A stretch of 64,000 bases of DNA. Origin: Edaphobacter bradus. Lineage in GTDB: Bacteria > Acidobacteriota > Terriglobia > Terriglobales > Acidobacteriaceae. The notes beneath the pieces were generated by a model. The model saw only the letters and a program-made list of their open reading frames with translations. It was not told the DNA's origin and made no database searches. The stretch is taken from NCBI RefSeq assembly GCF_025685645.1, contig NZ_JAGSYF010000003.1, forward strand, positions 62,001-126,000, written 5' to 3'. A program made the translations under genes and the position numbers. This document shows, piece by piece, positions 24,290 through 34,514 of this stretch (position 1 is its first letter; each line of letters begins with the position of its first letter).

Positions 24290-27200
24290 ATGCGCAACCC
24301 ATATCAAGGCACTAGAACCACTACCCCCGAGTGGTCGACCACATTGATGCAGGCAACAAAGGCTGTCCTTTTGATCTGTCTACTCGTTGCGATCCCCGTT
24401 GCTTTGGCCCAAGGTGTCAGCGGACGCATTGTCGGTACAGTTGTGGACCCAACAGGTGCCGTTCTCGCCAATGCCACCATAGCCATCTCCAACCAGGACA
24501 CAGGCGCCATCACCAAAGTGACGACCAACGGCAGCGGCCAGTACAGGGCCGATACCCTCCGTCCAGGCAACTACCAGATTAAGATTGAGGCCCCCGGTCT
24601 GCAGACGATCGTCTCCAACGGCAATGTGGTCACGGTCGACAATGCAACGGTCGTTGATATCACCATGAAGGTCGGCTCCACCAGCGACACCGTGGTGGTC
24701 TCATCAGCGAGTCCGCTCATTGATACTACGAGCTCCTCGCTGGGTGAAGTTCTCAATGCCAACGACATCACAAGCCTTCCGCTAAACGGGCGTGTCTTCT
24801 CACAACTGGTTCAAACCGTTCCTGGGTCGGTCGCCGCAGGATTTGGCAGCGCGCCAGAGGCGGCTGCCGGAGCCGGCAGTTCAGGTTCGATCACTGCCAG
24901 CGTCAACGGAATGCCATGGGGAGGAACCACCTACACGTTGGACGGCGTGAACAATATGGAGCTGCTGAACGCCTTTATCAATGTCACTCCGCCGCTCGAT
25001 GCCATCCAGGAGCTGAAGATCTCAACCAACAACGCCGACATCACCGTAGGGACCTATGGAGGAGCGCAGGTAAACGCCTTTCTTAAATCTGGCACCAACG
25101 CATTCCACGGCTCGGCGTATGAGTTCTTCCGCGACGATGCCTTAAACGCATATAAGTGGAGAGCCAAATCGAAGGCGCCCTATCGAGCCAATCAGTTCGG
25201 CGGCTCGATCGGCGGGCCGATCATTCACAACAAGGCATTCTTCTTTGCGGACTATCAGGGACTGCTGCTGCGTAACGGGATCAGCTACATTCTGACGGTT
25301 CCCACTGACCTGATGAAGCAGGGGACCTTCCTCAAGAGCCAGTTCCCAGCCGCCATCTATGATCCCACGACCGGGGCGCCCTTCCCCACAGTCACCACGC
25401 CCCAAGGTGATGCCTGGCAGATACCGCGGGCACGGTTCGATAAGGTCTCCGCCAACATGGTCAATGGCAATACCATCTGGCCGACGGCGACCAACCAGAA
25501 CGCAATCAGCAACAATTTCAACGCCAACACCGTTGAACCAGACAACAATCACCAGTTCGACGTGAAGGGCGATTACCAGTTCGGCCCAAGCGATCGTATC
25601 TTCGTGCGCGAATCCTACCAGCGCCGCGACCTCACAGCGCCTTCACCCGGAACACGTTTCATCCAGATCGGCGACGTGAATGCAACCACGCGCGATCACA
25701 ATGCTGCCATCGGCTACAGCCACATCTTCTCGACCAGCATGGTCAACGAGCTGCGCCTCGGCTTCAACCGTTTCTATACCCTCGACTTCGGCAATGACTA
25801 CGGAACCAACCAGAACACCGCAGTCGGTATCCCGAACGGCAACGATGCCGCCTTTGGGGCCACGGGATTCGGCAACTTCTCCATCGGCAACATCGTCCAG
25901 ACCGGCTCGCAGGGATGGACCAACTCGCACCGCATCAGCAACTCCTACCAGTTGACCGACAACCTCACCAAAGCGTGGGGTTCGCATACCTTTACCTTTG
26001 GTGAAGACTTTCGCCGGTTGCAGGCTTCGCTGACTAACTCCGATGCCAACAAGAACGGCGATTTCAGCTATATCTCCGACTACACCAGCAGCTGCACCAT
26101 GCAGCCCAACTGTTCCAATCCCACAGGAGGCAATCAGTTCGCAAGCTTCCTGCTTGGAATGCCGTCAAGCACCGATCGCGGATATGTTGCCACAAAGCCG
26201 GCGACACGTGCGACCCTGCTCGGTGTCTATGCGCAGGATCAGTACCGTATCCGAAGAAATCTGACATTGATCCTGGCGCTTCGCTGGGACTTGATTACTG
26301 CTGCGATCGACAAGAACAACAAACAGTCCAACTTCAACCTGGTTACGGGCATGCTTGAATTCGCGACCGATGGAAACCGTGCGCCGAACGTCGACAACTA
26401 CTATGGGGGCTACTCTCCTCGTGTCGGTTTCGCGTATACACCAGCAGGCAACAACACAACCGTCAGCGGCGCATTTGGTGTCACGCACTTTCCGGGAAAC
26501 TTCGGCGCCATGGGTGGATTCCTCGAGCGTAACTTTCCGTTCTTCGAGGTCTTTAACTCTCCCGCGCAGCAGCGGAACGTTCCACTTCCGTCTATCAGCG
26601 TAACCGGCCTTCCTCAATATGTACCGACGCCAATCACCGCGCCTGTCCAACCGCCACCCGGCGTTGGAGTCTCTCTGATGGCGAGAAACTTCCAGCCTGA
26701 CTTGGCCTATGCATGGAACCTCGGGGTGCAGCAGAGGCTCACTAACTCCGCCTCGTTCAGCATCACGTATGTCGGAACCCGCGGCGTTCACCTGTTCCGC
26801 CGGTACAACATCAACACGCCTCCGCCAGGAAACACGCCCTTCAACTCCCGGCTTCCTTACAAGTATTTCAACAGCCAGGGTCAGCAGTATGCGACCAACA
26901 TCGGATATGCAACAGCCGACGGCTCCTCCATGTATCACGGCCTCCAGACCGAGTTCAAGATGAGCCTGATGCATGGCCTGACTGGCCGGGTGAACTATAC
27001 ATGGTCGAAGGAGATCGACGATATGAGCGTGTGGTGGCCTCTTAATGACCGCTACAACCGGGGCGAAGGCACCAATCAGGCCCCAAACATCCCCCAGAAC
27101 TTCATCGCCAGTCTTGTCTACAAGCTTCCCTTCGGTCGCGGTGAGCGCTGGATGGCGGGAGCATCGCGGCCTGCGCAAATTCTGGTAGGGGGATGGCAGC

Positions 27201-27622
27201 TGAGCACCTTCACCAGGCTGCAATCAGGCTCGCCGCTGACGTTCAACGCCGCATTCGACAACCTGGGAAGCGGCGTAACCAACCGCGCCAACGTGACCTG
27301 CTCCTCGGTAAGGACTATCGGCTCCGTGTCGAAGTGGTTCGATACAAGCTGCTTCGTAACGCCCGGGCCGCTTCTGCTGGGCAACTCAGGATCGGGAAAG
27401 GTGCATGGTCCGCGCTTCTACAACGCAGATCTATCGCTATCGAAGACCGAGACGATTCATGAACAAGTGAAGATCACCGTCCAGGCCGACGCCTTCAACG
27501 TGTCCAACACTCCGCACTACTCCAATCCGGATACCAACCTCTCGCACTCCAACTTCGGACAGATCAGCGGAGCCAACGGCATCCCCAGGCAGTTCCAGTT
27601 GGGGGCCCATCTCACCTTCTAA
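24290..27622 (+). CDS. Oar-like TonB-dependent receptor (second glycan locus)
   Basis: This receptor has 1110 residues. After a signal sequence (about 20-42, VLLICLLVAIPVALAQ) comes the carboxypeptidase-regulatory-like domain (VSGRIVGTVVDPTGAVLANATIAI). The plug follows (ITSLPLNGRVFSQLVQTVPG, TYTLDGVNNMELLNAFINVTPPLDAIQELKI), then a long barrel ending QFQLGAHLTF. The ATG at 24290 has GGAGGAGG at 24275-24282. Its cargo is unknown; the neighbouring six-hairpin and GH-D-like enzymes suggest an oligosaccharide, possibly with alpha-galactosyl or related residues. The hydrolase gene follows 136 bp downstream on the same strand. Confidence 0.92.
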   Translation: MRNPYQGTRTTTPEWSTTLMQATKAVLLICLLVAIPVALAQGVSGRIVGTVVDPTGAVLANATIAISNQDTGAITKVTTNGSGQYRADTLRPGNYQIKIEAPGLQTIVSNGNVVTVDNATVVDITMKVGSTSDTVVVSSASPLIDTTSSSLGEVLNANDITSLPLNGRVFSQLVQTVPGSVAAGFGSAPEAAAGAGSSGSITASVNGMPWGGTTYTLDGVNNMELLNAFINVTPPLDAIQELKISTNNADITVGTYGGAQVNAFLKSGTNAFHGSAYEFFRDDALNAYKWRAKSKAPYRANQFGGSIGGPIIHNKAFFFADYQGLLLRNGISYILTVPTDLMKQGTFLKSQFPAAIYDPTTGAPFPTVTTPQGDAWQIPRARFDKVSANMVNGNTIWPTATNQNAISNNFNANTVEPDNNHQFDVKGDYQFGPSDRIFVRESYQRRDLTAPSPGTRFIQIGDVNATTRDHNAAIGYSHIFSTSMVNELRLGFNRFYTLDFGNDYGTNQNTAVGIPNGNDAAFGATGFGNFSIGNIVQTGSQGWTNSHRISNSYQLTDNLTKAWGSHTFTFGEDFRRLQASLTNSDANKNGDFSYISDYTSSCTMQPNCSNPTGGNQFASFLLGMPSSTDRGYVATKPATRATLLGVYAQDQYRIRRNLTLILALRWDLITAAIDKNNKQSNFNLVTGMLEFATDGNRAPNVDNYYGGYSPRVGFAYTPAGNNTTVSGAFGVTHFPGNFGAMGGFLERNFPFFEVFNSPAQQRNVPLPSISVTGLPQYVPTPITAPVQPPPGVGVSLMARNFQPDLAYAWNLGVQQRLTNSASFSITYVGTRGVHLFRRYNINTPPPGNTPFNSRLPYKYFNSQGQQYATNIGYATADGSSMYHGLQTEFKMSLMHGLTGRVNYTWSKEIDDMSVWWPLNDRYNRGEGTNQAPNIPQNFIASLVYKLPFGRGERWMAGASRPAQILVGGWQLSTFTRLQSGSPLTFNAAFDNLGSGVTNRANVTCSSVRTIGSVSKWFDTSCFVTPGPLLLGNSGSGKVHGPRFYNADLSLSKTETIHEQVKITVQADAFNVSNTPHYSNPDTNLSHSNFGQISGANGIPRQFQLGAHLTF

Positions 27623-27758
27623 CTCCCGACAGCAGCAGGCGCAGCGCATCGCGACGAACGGATGGGCAGAAGCGCTTGCTGCTCCTTACTCTTCATCCCC
27701 TTAACACGTCGCCTCGCGGTGCCGAATCGACGTGCCCCTACGGAAAGGAACTTACAGG

Positions 27759-29333
27759 ATGCTGGACAGAAGGAACTTTCTGACAGGAGCCGCAGCCACT
27801 GTGTTGACGGTCCGCAAAGCGCTCGGCGCACCTCAGCGCAAGTCAGAGCGGAAAGACAACTTGATACCGTCGCAGCCAGGAAAGGCTCCGAACTACTGGT
27901 GCACGTGGGCTGCGCAGAACTATATGTACGGTCACCGTCTGCCGCACCTGGACCCTTCTATCCTCGAAGGAGACTCGGGAGGCGCGCTGGCACGCGAAGC
28001 AATCGGCGAACAACAACTATTCGGCATCAATGGCTGGGCGAAATCGTTCTACCCGCAGGTCCGAAGCGACGCTTATTTGCTGCTCGATGACGGATGGGAG
28101 ACTGGTGGGACCGCTACCTTCGAACTGGACCCGAAGAAATTTCCATCCTTCTCTGGTGCACCCGTGGAGCGGATGGCTGCCTTAAACCGCAAGGCTCGCC
28201 AGGAGCAATGGCGCGGCATCGCTTTGTGGTGCCGTAACCCTCCGGGCGGAGAGGCAGACAGGCGCCTCGAAGACTGGAGCGCAAAGGCAGATATCGGCTA
28301 CTGGAAGATCGACATTGGCGATCCATCCTTTCGTCTGACTGCACTGCGTGACCAGACGCGCCTTCCACTCACGTTGGAGCACGTACATGGCGAGCTGCCT
28401 GTTAATGGAGATTGGCGCAACGATGGCAGATTCGGCTCGCAGCCCTGGGGTTCGCGTCGTCTGGATATTCTCGCTCACACCGATGTCTACCGCACCTATG
28501 ACGTCACTTCGATCCTCTCACTGCCCACAACTCTTGATCGGGTCGCAGAGATGCTGAAAGGGGCAGAGGGTCACCCTGAGGTATCCAGCCTGCTCAACGT
28601 TGAAGATGAAGTGTATGTCGCTGCCGTTCTTGGCTGCACGATGGGTATCCTTCGTCATCCGCTCGAGGGCCTGCGTCCCGGACCGGACGCGGATCTCTTC
28701 TTTAATGGTCCGCGGCGTGCAAAGCGGCGTATGGACGAGGTTGTCCGCGCCTTGAGATGGCAGCGGCTGGCGCAACCTTTCTCGCCCGGGTCGGGAACAG
28801 TCAAGACCAGCCAGGATATTCTGACCGACAGCTGGCGCTTCGAGCGTGGCCAGACATGGCAGAATGACCTCGTCGACGCAACCGTCCGGCAGGGCGCACC
28901 CGCGTGTATTACACGGAATCTTGATCTTCCTTCCGTGCAGAGCGCAGGAGAGAAACCCTTCGTCTTTGCAGCACGTTTCCCTAATGGGGCGGTAGCGATC
29001 GGAGCTCAACAGCGTACTAAACCATCCCGAGCTTGGTATATGCCTGAAGCACATATCACGCTACACGTGGGCAATGCACCAGGACCATTCGGCATCTTCG
29101 GAGATATCTCAAGCCTTACCCTCGTCTTCGACAGGCCGCTGGGCAAGCAGCGTGTTCAGATGCAGGACCTCGCGGGAGATCGGGCCGAGGACATTACAAC
29201 CCAGATTAGCCAGGGCGAAAGAAGGTTGCAGCTCTCACGGTCTCTGATACGAAAATTTGGGCTTTCCGCCGCGACGCCGGGAGACCTGTCGAGCCCCGGT
29301 TTGGTTCTTGTGCTCGAAGATGGCGCTACTTGA
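27759..29333 (+). CDS. Tat-exported GH-D-like (alpha-galactosidase-like) hydrolase
   Basis: The product has 524 residues with a Tat signal (DRRNFLTGAAATVLTV). The catalytic part resembles clan GH-D TIM barrels (GH27/GH36). It has NYWCTWAAQNYMYG at the first strand, YLLLDDGWETGG, WRGIALWCR, and YWKIDIGD, where the Asp fits the nucleophile position of alpha-galactosidases. A C-terminal beta domain follows. I cannot name the exact family or substrate. The ATG at 27759 has AAAGGA at 27744-27749; the frame is open further upstream, but the Tat signal argues for this start. It follows the receptor gene and is probably in its operon. Its 3' end overlaps an opposing HTH reading frame. Confidence 0.72.
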   Translation: MLDRRNFLTGAAATVLTVRKALGAPQRKSERKDNLIPSQPGKAPNYWCTWAAQNYMYGHRLPHLDPSILEGDSGGALAREAIGEQQLFGINGWAKSFYPQVRSDAYLLLDDGWETGGTATFELDPKKFPSFSGAPVERMAALNRKARQEQWRGIALWCRNPPGGEADRRLEDWSAKADIGYWKIDIGDPSFRLTALRDQTRLPLTLEHVHGELPVNGDWRNDGRFGSQPWGSRRLDILAHTDVYRTYDVTSILSLPTTLDRVAEMLKGAEGHPEVSSLLNVEDEVYVAAVLGCTMGILRHPLEGLRPGPDADLFFNGPRRAKRRMDEVVRALRWQRLAQPFSPGSGTVKTSQDILTDSWRFERGQTWQNDLVDATVRQGAPACITRNLDLPSVQSAGEKPFVFAARFPNGAVAIGAQQRTKPSRAWYMPEAHITLHVGNAPGPFGIFGDISSLTLVFDRPLGKQRVQMQDLAGDRAEDITTQISQGERRLQLSRSLIRKFGLSAATPGDLSSPGLVLVLEDGAT

Positions 29334-29555
29334 TAATGGTCTGCTGGAAATCAGAGTTGAGACCAATTTGTGAACGCCCAAGGCCACGCTCTCGGGGATA
29401 CGGAGTGAGGAGTAGCCTCGCTTCTTCCTCAACTTCGGACGATCGATCTTCAGAACGCCAGGCTCTACCGCGAATATTCTTCTAACGAGCTTCACGCTTA
29501 TTCCCCAAAGCTCAGCCAACTCCGTGGCTTTGTAATGTCTCTCCAGTGCCCTCAC
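29235..29555 (-). CDS. Small helix-turn-helix (excisionase-like) protein, 3' end probably altered
   Basis: The first 65 residues look like a small DNA-binding protein common near acidobacterial integrases: ERHYKATELAELWGISVKLVRRIF with a helix-turn-helix, then a basic wing and LRIPESVALGVHKL. The last 35 codons run antisense through the end of the neighbouring hydrolase gene and look like shadow sequence, so the natural C-terminus was probably lost. The start codon is a GTG. No partner integrase is present. It is probably a relic of a mobile element, like the IS110 piece beside it. Confidence 0.45.
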   Translation of the reverse strand: MRALERHYKATELAELWGISVKLVRRIFAVEPGVLKIDRPKLRKKRGYSSLRIPESVALGVHKLVSTLISSRPLSSSAIFEHKNQTGARQVSRRRGGKPKFSYQRP

Positions 29556-29799
29556 CGTGCGCCCCTCGAATCGCCCCTTTTAGCGAGGAGCGAATGAGGG
29601 CCAATACCCATCAGAGCGTCAAGACCCGGATTATCGGCTCAAGATTTCATCAAAATTGTCGTGAACACTCTCCGGGTTCCCACAAATGTCCCGAAGTGAC
29701 CAGCTGTACTCGGAAAAATCAAGAATGACAACGACTACATCATGCATCCGTTGCCGCATCGCAGTGCGGAACTGTGTAGAAAGGGCCGGCCCTAGTGGA

Positions 29800-30213
29800 C
29801 GATTTTAGAACTTTTCAATTGGCTGATCCCCCTTCGAGCTGTCGGGTTGCTCACGATCGCCTGTAGATCTAACTGGTCATCGGTCTTGATCGGGACGAAG
29901 CGCATGTTCTGCCGAGCTACTGCTTCCGCGATGGCTTCAGCATCTAGGAAGTCGTTCTTGTTGGACTTCACGAATGGCTTAACGAACTGCGCGGGGATCA
30001 GCCGCACGTCATGACCCTGTGCTCGAAGGGCTCGACCCAGGAAATGCGCCCCCGAACAAGCTTCCAACCCCATCAGAGAGCTGATTAGGTTGGCCGTATA
30101 AGTCAACAACTGCTTCTGCGAGAACTTCCGACGCACAAGAACCTGTCCAGCAGGCCAGTGCCACAAGGTGAAAGGTCGTCTTACCCAGGTCGATACAATA
30201 GATGCAATCTGCA
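29800..30213 (-). pseudogene. IS110-family transposase, N-terminal fragment with frameshifts
   Basis: The reading frame contains the typical IS110 run VLVRRKFSQKQLLTYTANL, GLEACSGAHFLGRALR, DVRLIPAQFVKPFVKSNKND, DAEAIAEAV, MRFVPIKTDDQLDLQA. The start MQIASIV is followed by a frame slip: the expected DLGKTTFHLVAL, with the first catalytic Asp, is in another frame, and a second slip near PAGQ returns to the main one. After DLQA the homology stops abruptly, so the Ser-containing second half is missing. This is a dead insertion-sequence remnant. The 244 bp before it (29556-29799) hold nothing I can identify. Confidence 0.85.
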
Positions 30214-30322
30214 TATAGATGATCCTCCGATCAGAAGCTGCCACCACGATCCTCCGTCAACTGGAGAGGATCAAGCGGCGGACCATCTCATTAGCCGACT
30301 TTCTATACTCCGGGAAAGCTGT

Positions 30323-31285
30323 TCACACCGGCCAACGATGCGTAAGCCAGAGGACGATCGGGACTGTGATGGCTAAAGAAAGTGTTGACAGTAAGAGCAT
30401 GGATGCCGTTTCAGATTCGGAGGACTTGTATCGCGCCGCAAAGAGCACGACCACGGTCGCTAGGGGAAAACTGCAGCAGAACAATGCCTCATGCGCGAAT
30501 GGACTGTGTACGTGCAACAAATGCAGGAGAGCGAGCAAAACCAAATTCTGTACAGTGAGACGGCCGAGAGTGCCGAGCAATACCACACGCGAAATTTGAA
30601 GCGCATACGCTGCCAGTACCAGGCCTACGGCAAAGACAGCAACACCGGAAGTAGTCGACCCGATCAACTCGAAGCATCCGGCTATCATTCGCGGTAGCGG
30701 TAGTTTGAAAAGGACAATAGCGATTCCAAGAATGGGCCCCCACAGAAGCGGTGATTTCAGGCCCGAACTCAGGCCAGTCAGGACGGGGCTCGGCTGCGAA
30801 GAATCCTTCGTGACTCCTCGATGCTTAGCTGCATCCACTTCAAGCAGAACAACCGCCGCAGGCACTACGAGGTTGATGGACAGAGCTACGAGTCCCACGG
30901 CCCCGGCAGCAGTAGGACCTAGGATTGGCCCGAGAACGGCCAATCCAAAAACCGGAGTCGCGGATGTCGCCAACATGAGGGCATAAAGGATCGCGGGGGT
31001 CCCCTGCAGACTCTTCACACGCGGGAGAATTAACCAGGCAACGAAAAAGAGGCCAACATGAGCGAGAATCAGCGCCAGGACAAGAGGCCCCTGCTGCAAA
31101 AGCAAGTCCCTGGAGATATCCGTCATGCTGACGAACAGTGACGCGGGCAATGCATACGAAGTCGCAAGCTTGCTTAATCCCGCAGCCTGATCAGCATCGA
31201 ATGCATTCCTCTTGCCCGCAAAATAGCCGAGTGCAAGGACAAAGAATACTGGAAGCAGGGCTCCTACAAGTCCACTAATGTTCAC
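30323..31285 (-). CDS. AEC family permease (auxin efflux carrier type)
   Basis: This 320-residue integral membrane protein has about ten hydrophobic helices in two halves. The family start, LVGALLPVFFVLALGYFAGKRNAFD, and the ALPASLFVSM motif in the third helix are clear. AEC proteins export small organic acids or similar anions (malonate, malate, auxin-like compounds). It sits next to an OprB-like porin on the same strand with a 24-bp gap, so a joint role in transport of small solutes is likely. The next gene across the divergent gap is fumarase, which hints at a dicarboxylate link, but this is inference. Confidence 0.88.
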   Translation of the reverse strand: MNISGLVGALLPVFFVLALGYFAGKRNAFDADQAAGLSKLATSYALPASLFVSMTDISRDLLLQQGPLVLALILAHVGLFFVAWLILPRVKSLQGTPAILYALMLATSATPVFGLAVLGPILGPTAAGAVGLVALSINLVVPAAVVLLEVDAAKHRGVTKDSSQPSPVLTGLSSGLKSPLLWGPILGIAIVLFKLPLPRMIAGCFELIGSTTSGVAVFAVGLVLAAYALQISRVVLLGTLGRLTVQNLVLLALLHLLHVHSPFAHEALFCCSFPLATVVVLFAARYKSSESETASMLLLSTLSLAITVPIVLWLTHRWPV

Positions 31286-31309
31286 GCGGAATTCCTTTCA
31301 GAGCTCTTC

Positions 31310-32617
31310 CTAAAACTCCACTTTGGTTCTGAATCCGAAAATCACGGCGTGCTGACTCCTTCCGCCGACATTCGCGTAATACTGAACGACAGGCTGCAAA
31401 AGAAGCATAGGTCCGACGTCCAGAAGAGTGTTGAATTCGAGGCCGTGCTCAGGCTTCCAGGGTGGGGTACCGGGCGGAACGAACTGCTGACTTTGGCTAT
31501 TCCGCACGTAACCGAGCGACATCGTATTGTGAATGCGCAGAGGTAACGGCTCGTTGAAGCGCAGTCCAGTGGTGAGCATTGTGTTGTTCTGATTGACATC
31601 TGGTGGGCTCCAGTCGTAGGAAAACGTCGCATCAAGGCCCTTCCCGCCCTTCGGATCAACACGCCAGATCGCCTGGCTCGCCATCCAGTACAAGAGGTAG
31701 TTCCCTGACCTGGTTTGGTTCGTTGCCGTCGTGAATTTTCCGGGATTGTAGGACGCACCGAACAGATACAGTCCCGAATAGCCCTTCCGACTCTCGACGT
31801 TATCGAAGGCGCGAATTGACGTTGCCTTCTTGCCTGGAGTGAATCCGATCTCCGAGATGCTTACAGGGACGCCATTAAATTGCGGAACGAACCCGGTTGG
31901 ATTGTTGGCAAAGGGAGTGCGGTCTTCGGCCTCAACCATCGATTTCACATAAAGGTTATGAATGGGAACGACTCGTACTTCCAATGCCGGAGTCGAGGGC
32001 GGATCAAAGGACTCGAAATCAGTAAACAGATTGCCCAGGGCATACCCCATCGGTTCGAAGATGAACGACGAAGCGTAGTGCTGGGCTCCATAAAAATCCT
32101 GGCCCGCGAATTGACCGATTCGCCCTACAAGGCGTTGGTTGAGCCATCGTTTTTCGATCCACCATGAGTCCAAGCGGCAGGTATTCATGCTTGACATGCC
32201 GCTGGGACTGGTCAGCAGACCAAGATATTTTCCGAGGTTCCCCCCGCCCTGCCAGAGTCCAGTGATATGAAAGTACAACCCGGATTGTCCTGCCAGCGCA
32301 CCAAAATCGATGTCAACCGTGCCTCGGAACCTGTTCCAGCTCGCAAACCGCTCCGGCTGCACACTCTTGAGATTCCAGAGAGAGTCGCTGATGTACTGAA
32401 AATCGAACCGCACACCGCGCTCGAGGAGCTCCGTCCTTTTTCCACCCCACTCTCCGAAAAGATGTCCGTGAGGACCCTGGCCCGTTTCATGGCTGTCCGG
32501 GCCACTGAGAGTCTCTTCCAGTCCACTCTGCGGACGAGCACTCACCGCGGAGACACAGAATGTGGCCCACACTCCAATAACCACGAGTTTTCTCGAAAGC
32601 CGTCGCATCGTTGGCAT
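31310..32617 (-). CDS. OprB-like carbohydrate-selective porin
   Basis: This outer-membrane protein has 435 residues with a signal peptide (about 1-30). It shows the OprB pattern: LFGEWGGKRTELLERGVRFDFQYISD near the N-terminus, the barrel strands (GLYFHITGLWQGGGN, GRIGQFAGQDFYG, GYSGLYLFGASYNPG), and a C-terminal strand ending VIFGFRTKVEF with terminal Phe. OprB porins form selective channels for sugars and other small compounds. It lies upstream of the AEC permease with a 24-bp gap, so the two form an operon. The 344-bp gap to fumC (32618-32961) must hold both promoters; I see no clear boxes. Confidence 0.85.
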   Translation of the reverse strand: MPTMRRLSRKLVVIGVWATFCVSAVSARPQSGLEETLSGPDSHETGQGPHGHLFGEWGGKRTELLERGVRFDFQYISDSLWNLKSVQPERFASWNRFRGTVDIDFGALAGQSGLYFHITGLWQGGGNLGKYLGLLTSPSGMSSMNTCRLDSWWIEKRWLNQRLVGRIGQFAGQDFYGAQHYASSFIFEPMGYALGNLFTDFESFDPPSTPALEVRVVPIHNLYVKSMVEAEDRTPFANNPTGFVPQFNGVPVSISEIGFTPGKKATSIRAFDNVESRKGYSGLYLFGASYNPGKFTTATNQTRSGNYLLYWMASQAIWRVDPKGGKGLDATFSYDWSPPDVNQNNTMLTTGLRFNEPLPLRIHNTMSLGYVRNSQSQQFVPPGTPPWKPEHGLEFNTLLDVGPMLLLQPVVQYYANVGGRSQHAVIFGFRTKVEF

Positions 32618-32961
32618 CGGAGACTCTCAAGACCGCTATGCGGGCCGCTGGTTTGAAGTATTCCGGCTTGTGGACGTATTCCGCGAATGAAGGCAACTAT
32701 GTCAGCCGTTGGTGAGACGCGAGCGAGGCCCAGAAATCAAAGACTAGCTTTGCCAGGGATGCTGCCAACTGGATTTCGGTCTCCAGCACGCTAAATCGGA
32801 ACGGGTAAGGTAGCCCTTGTTAGGGCTCAGAGTGTATCATAACCCGCCATACCTGACCCAGGTCCCCCCGCTTCTAATCCAGTCAAAAGCGAAGGAGGAT
32901 TCCAGCGACTCGTCGATGCCATTCCTAATCACCATAATCCCGGTCAAGAAGGAGACATGAG

Positions 32962-34374
32962 ATGACAGAATTTCGCAAAGAGACCGATAGTCTTGGCGAA
33001 GTAAATGTTCCCGCCGACAAACTCTGGGGCGCACAAACCCAGCGTTCGCTCGAACACTTCAGCATTGGGCAGGATTTAATTCCGCGCGAAATGATAACCG
33101 CCTACGCGATTCTCAAGAAAGGCGCGGCTAATGCAAACTTTGCCGGTAAACGTCTCGATCAGAAGCGTCACGATTTGATCGTTCAAGTCTGCGACGAAAT
33201 CCTCGCCGGCCAGCATCATGACATGTTCCCGCTGCACGTGTGGATGACTGGCAGCGGCACGCAATTCAACATGAACGTCAACGAGGTGATCTCCAACCGT
33301 TGCTCCCAAATCGCGGGTACGCCGCTCGGAAGCCACGCACCGGTTCACCCCAACGATCACGTCAACATGTCCCAGTCGTCAAACGACTCCTTCCCGTCGG
33401 CCATGAATATCGCGGCTGCGCTCAATGTGAAGCAGCGGCTGATCCCGGCTGTTCAGCAACTGCATGATGCGATTGCCGCGAAGGTCAAGGACTGGGACGA
33501 CATCGTCAAGATCGGCCGCACGCACATGCAAGATGCCACGCCGCTCACACTTGGGCAGGAGTGGTCCGGCTACGAGGGCGTGCTCGCGGACGATCTCGAT
33601 CGGATGGAAGATGCGCTGAAGGGAGTCTATCGTCTCGCGCTCGGTGGTACGGCAGTAGGTACCGGCATCAATTCAGCGCCCGGCTTCGCCGAGGCTGCTG
33701 CAGCCGAGATCGCTAAACTCACAAGCCTGCCCTTCGTTACTGCGCCAAACAAATTCGCTGTGCAAGGCGCTCACGACGCGCTGGTACAGCTTTCTGGCAC
33801 ACTGCGCACCCTAGCCGTCTCACTCTACAAGATTGCCAACGACATCCGCCTCATGTCTTGTGGCCCACGAGCAGGTTTCGCGGAGCTGAATATTCCAGAG
33901 AACGAACCAGGCTCGTCGATTATGCCCGGCAAAGTGAACCCAACCCAGGCCGAGGCTCTTACGATGGTCGCCGTCCAGGTGATGGCGAACGACACAGCAG
34001 TGGGCTTTGGCGGTGCCGGCGGTTACCTCGAAATGAACGTTTACAAGCCCCTGATTATCTACAATGTGACCCACTCCATCACCATCATGACCGATTCATG
34101 CACGAACTTCCGGAAATTCCTGGTGGAAGGAACCACGCCCAATCTGAAGAGGATCAACCAGTATGTCGAAGAATCGCTCATGCTGGTCACGGCGCTTTCG
34201 CCGGTGATCGGCTATGACAAGGCTTCCAAGATTGCCCATTATGCGATGGACAACGATCTCACGCTCAAGGCCGCGGCGCTGAAGCTCGGCTTTGTCACTG
34301 AAGCTGAATTCGATCGCGTTGTTGATCCGAAGAAAATGGTCCGACCCTACGTAGCGTCGCCCGTTGCTGCATAG
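32962..34374 (+). CDS. fumC: Class II fumarate hydratase
   Basis: The 470-residue enzyme interconverts fumarate and malate in the citric acid cycle and is a cytoplasmic homotetramer. The signature [11 protein letters not shown] at 317-327 includes the catalytic Ser. Other blocks are [17 protein letters not shown], the substrate loop [17 protein letters not shown] and [17 protein letters not shown]. The length and N-terminus ([27 protein letters not shown]) match class II fumarases; aspartases are close relatives, but the SQSSND and GxxG context favours fumarase. GAAGGAGA lies 6-13 bases before the ATG. It is one of the few core-metabolism genes in the window. Confidence 0.95.
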   Translation: MTEFRKETDSLGEVNVPADKLWGAQTQRSLEHFSIGQDLIPREMITAYAILKKGAANANFAGKRLDQKRHDLIVQVCDEILAGQHHDMFPLHVWMTGSGTQFNMNVNEVISNRCSQIAGTPLGSHAPVHPNDHVNMSQSSNDSFPSAMNIAAALNVKQRLIPAVQQLHDAIAAKVKDWDDIVKIGRTHMQDATPLTLGQEWSGYEGVLADDLDRMEDALKGVYRLALGGTAVGTGINSAPGFAEAAAAEIAKLTSLPFVTAPNKFAVQGAHDALVQLSGTLRTLAVSLYKIANDIRLMSCGPRAGFAELNIPENEPGSSIMPGKVNPTQAEALTMVAVQVMANDTAVGFGGAGGYLEMNVYKPLIIYNVTHSITIMTDSCTNFRKFLVEGTTPNLKRINQYVEESLMLVTALSPVIGYDKASKIAHYAMDNDLTLKAAALKLGFVTEAEFDRVVDPKKMVRPYVASPVAA

Positions 34375-34514
34375 GGCACGGGAGCTACTAAAAGTCGAGA
34401 AGCCCGAGGGCTAGAGCCGGCTCAAATAGTTTCGGCCGGCTACACTTCAACGATGCGCCGTTTGGAGGTGCAGATGACTCCAGCAGTCGCTAAACCGCGG
34501 TCATCAGGGCAAGT

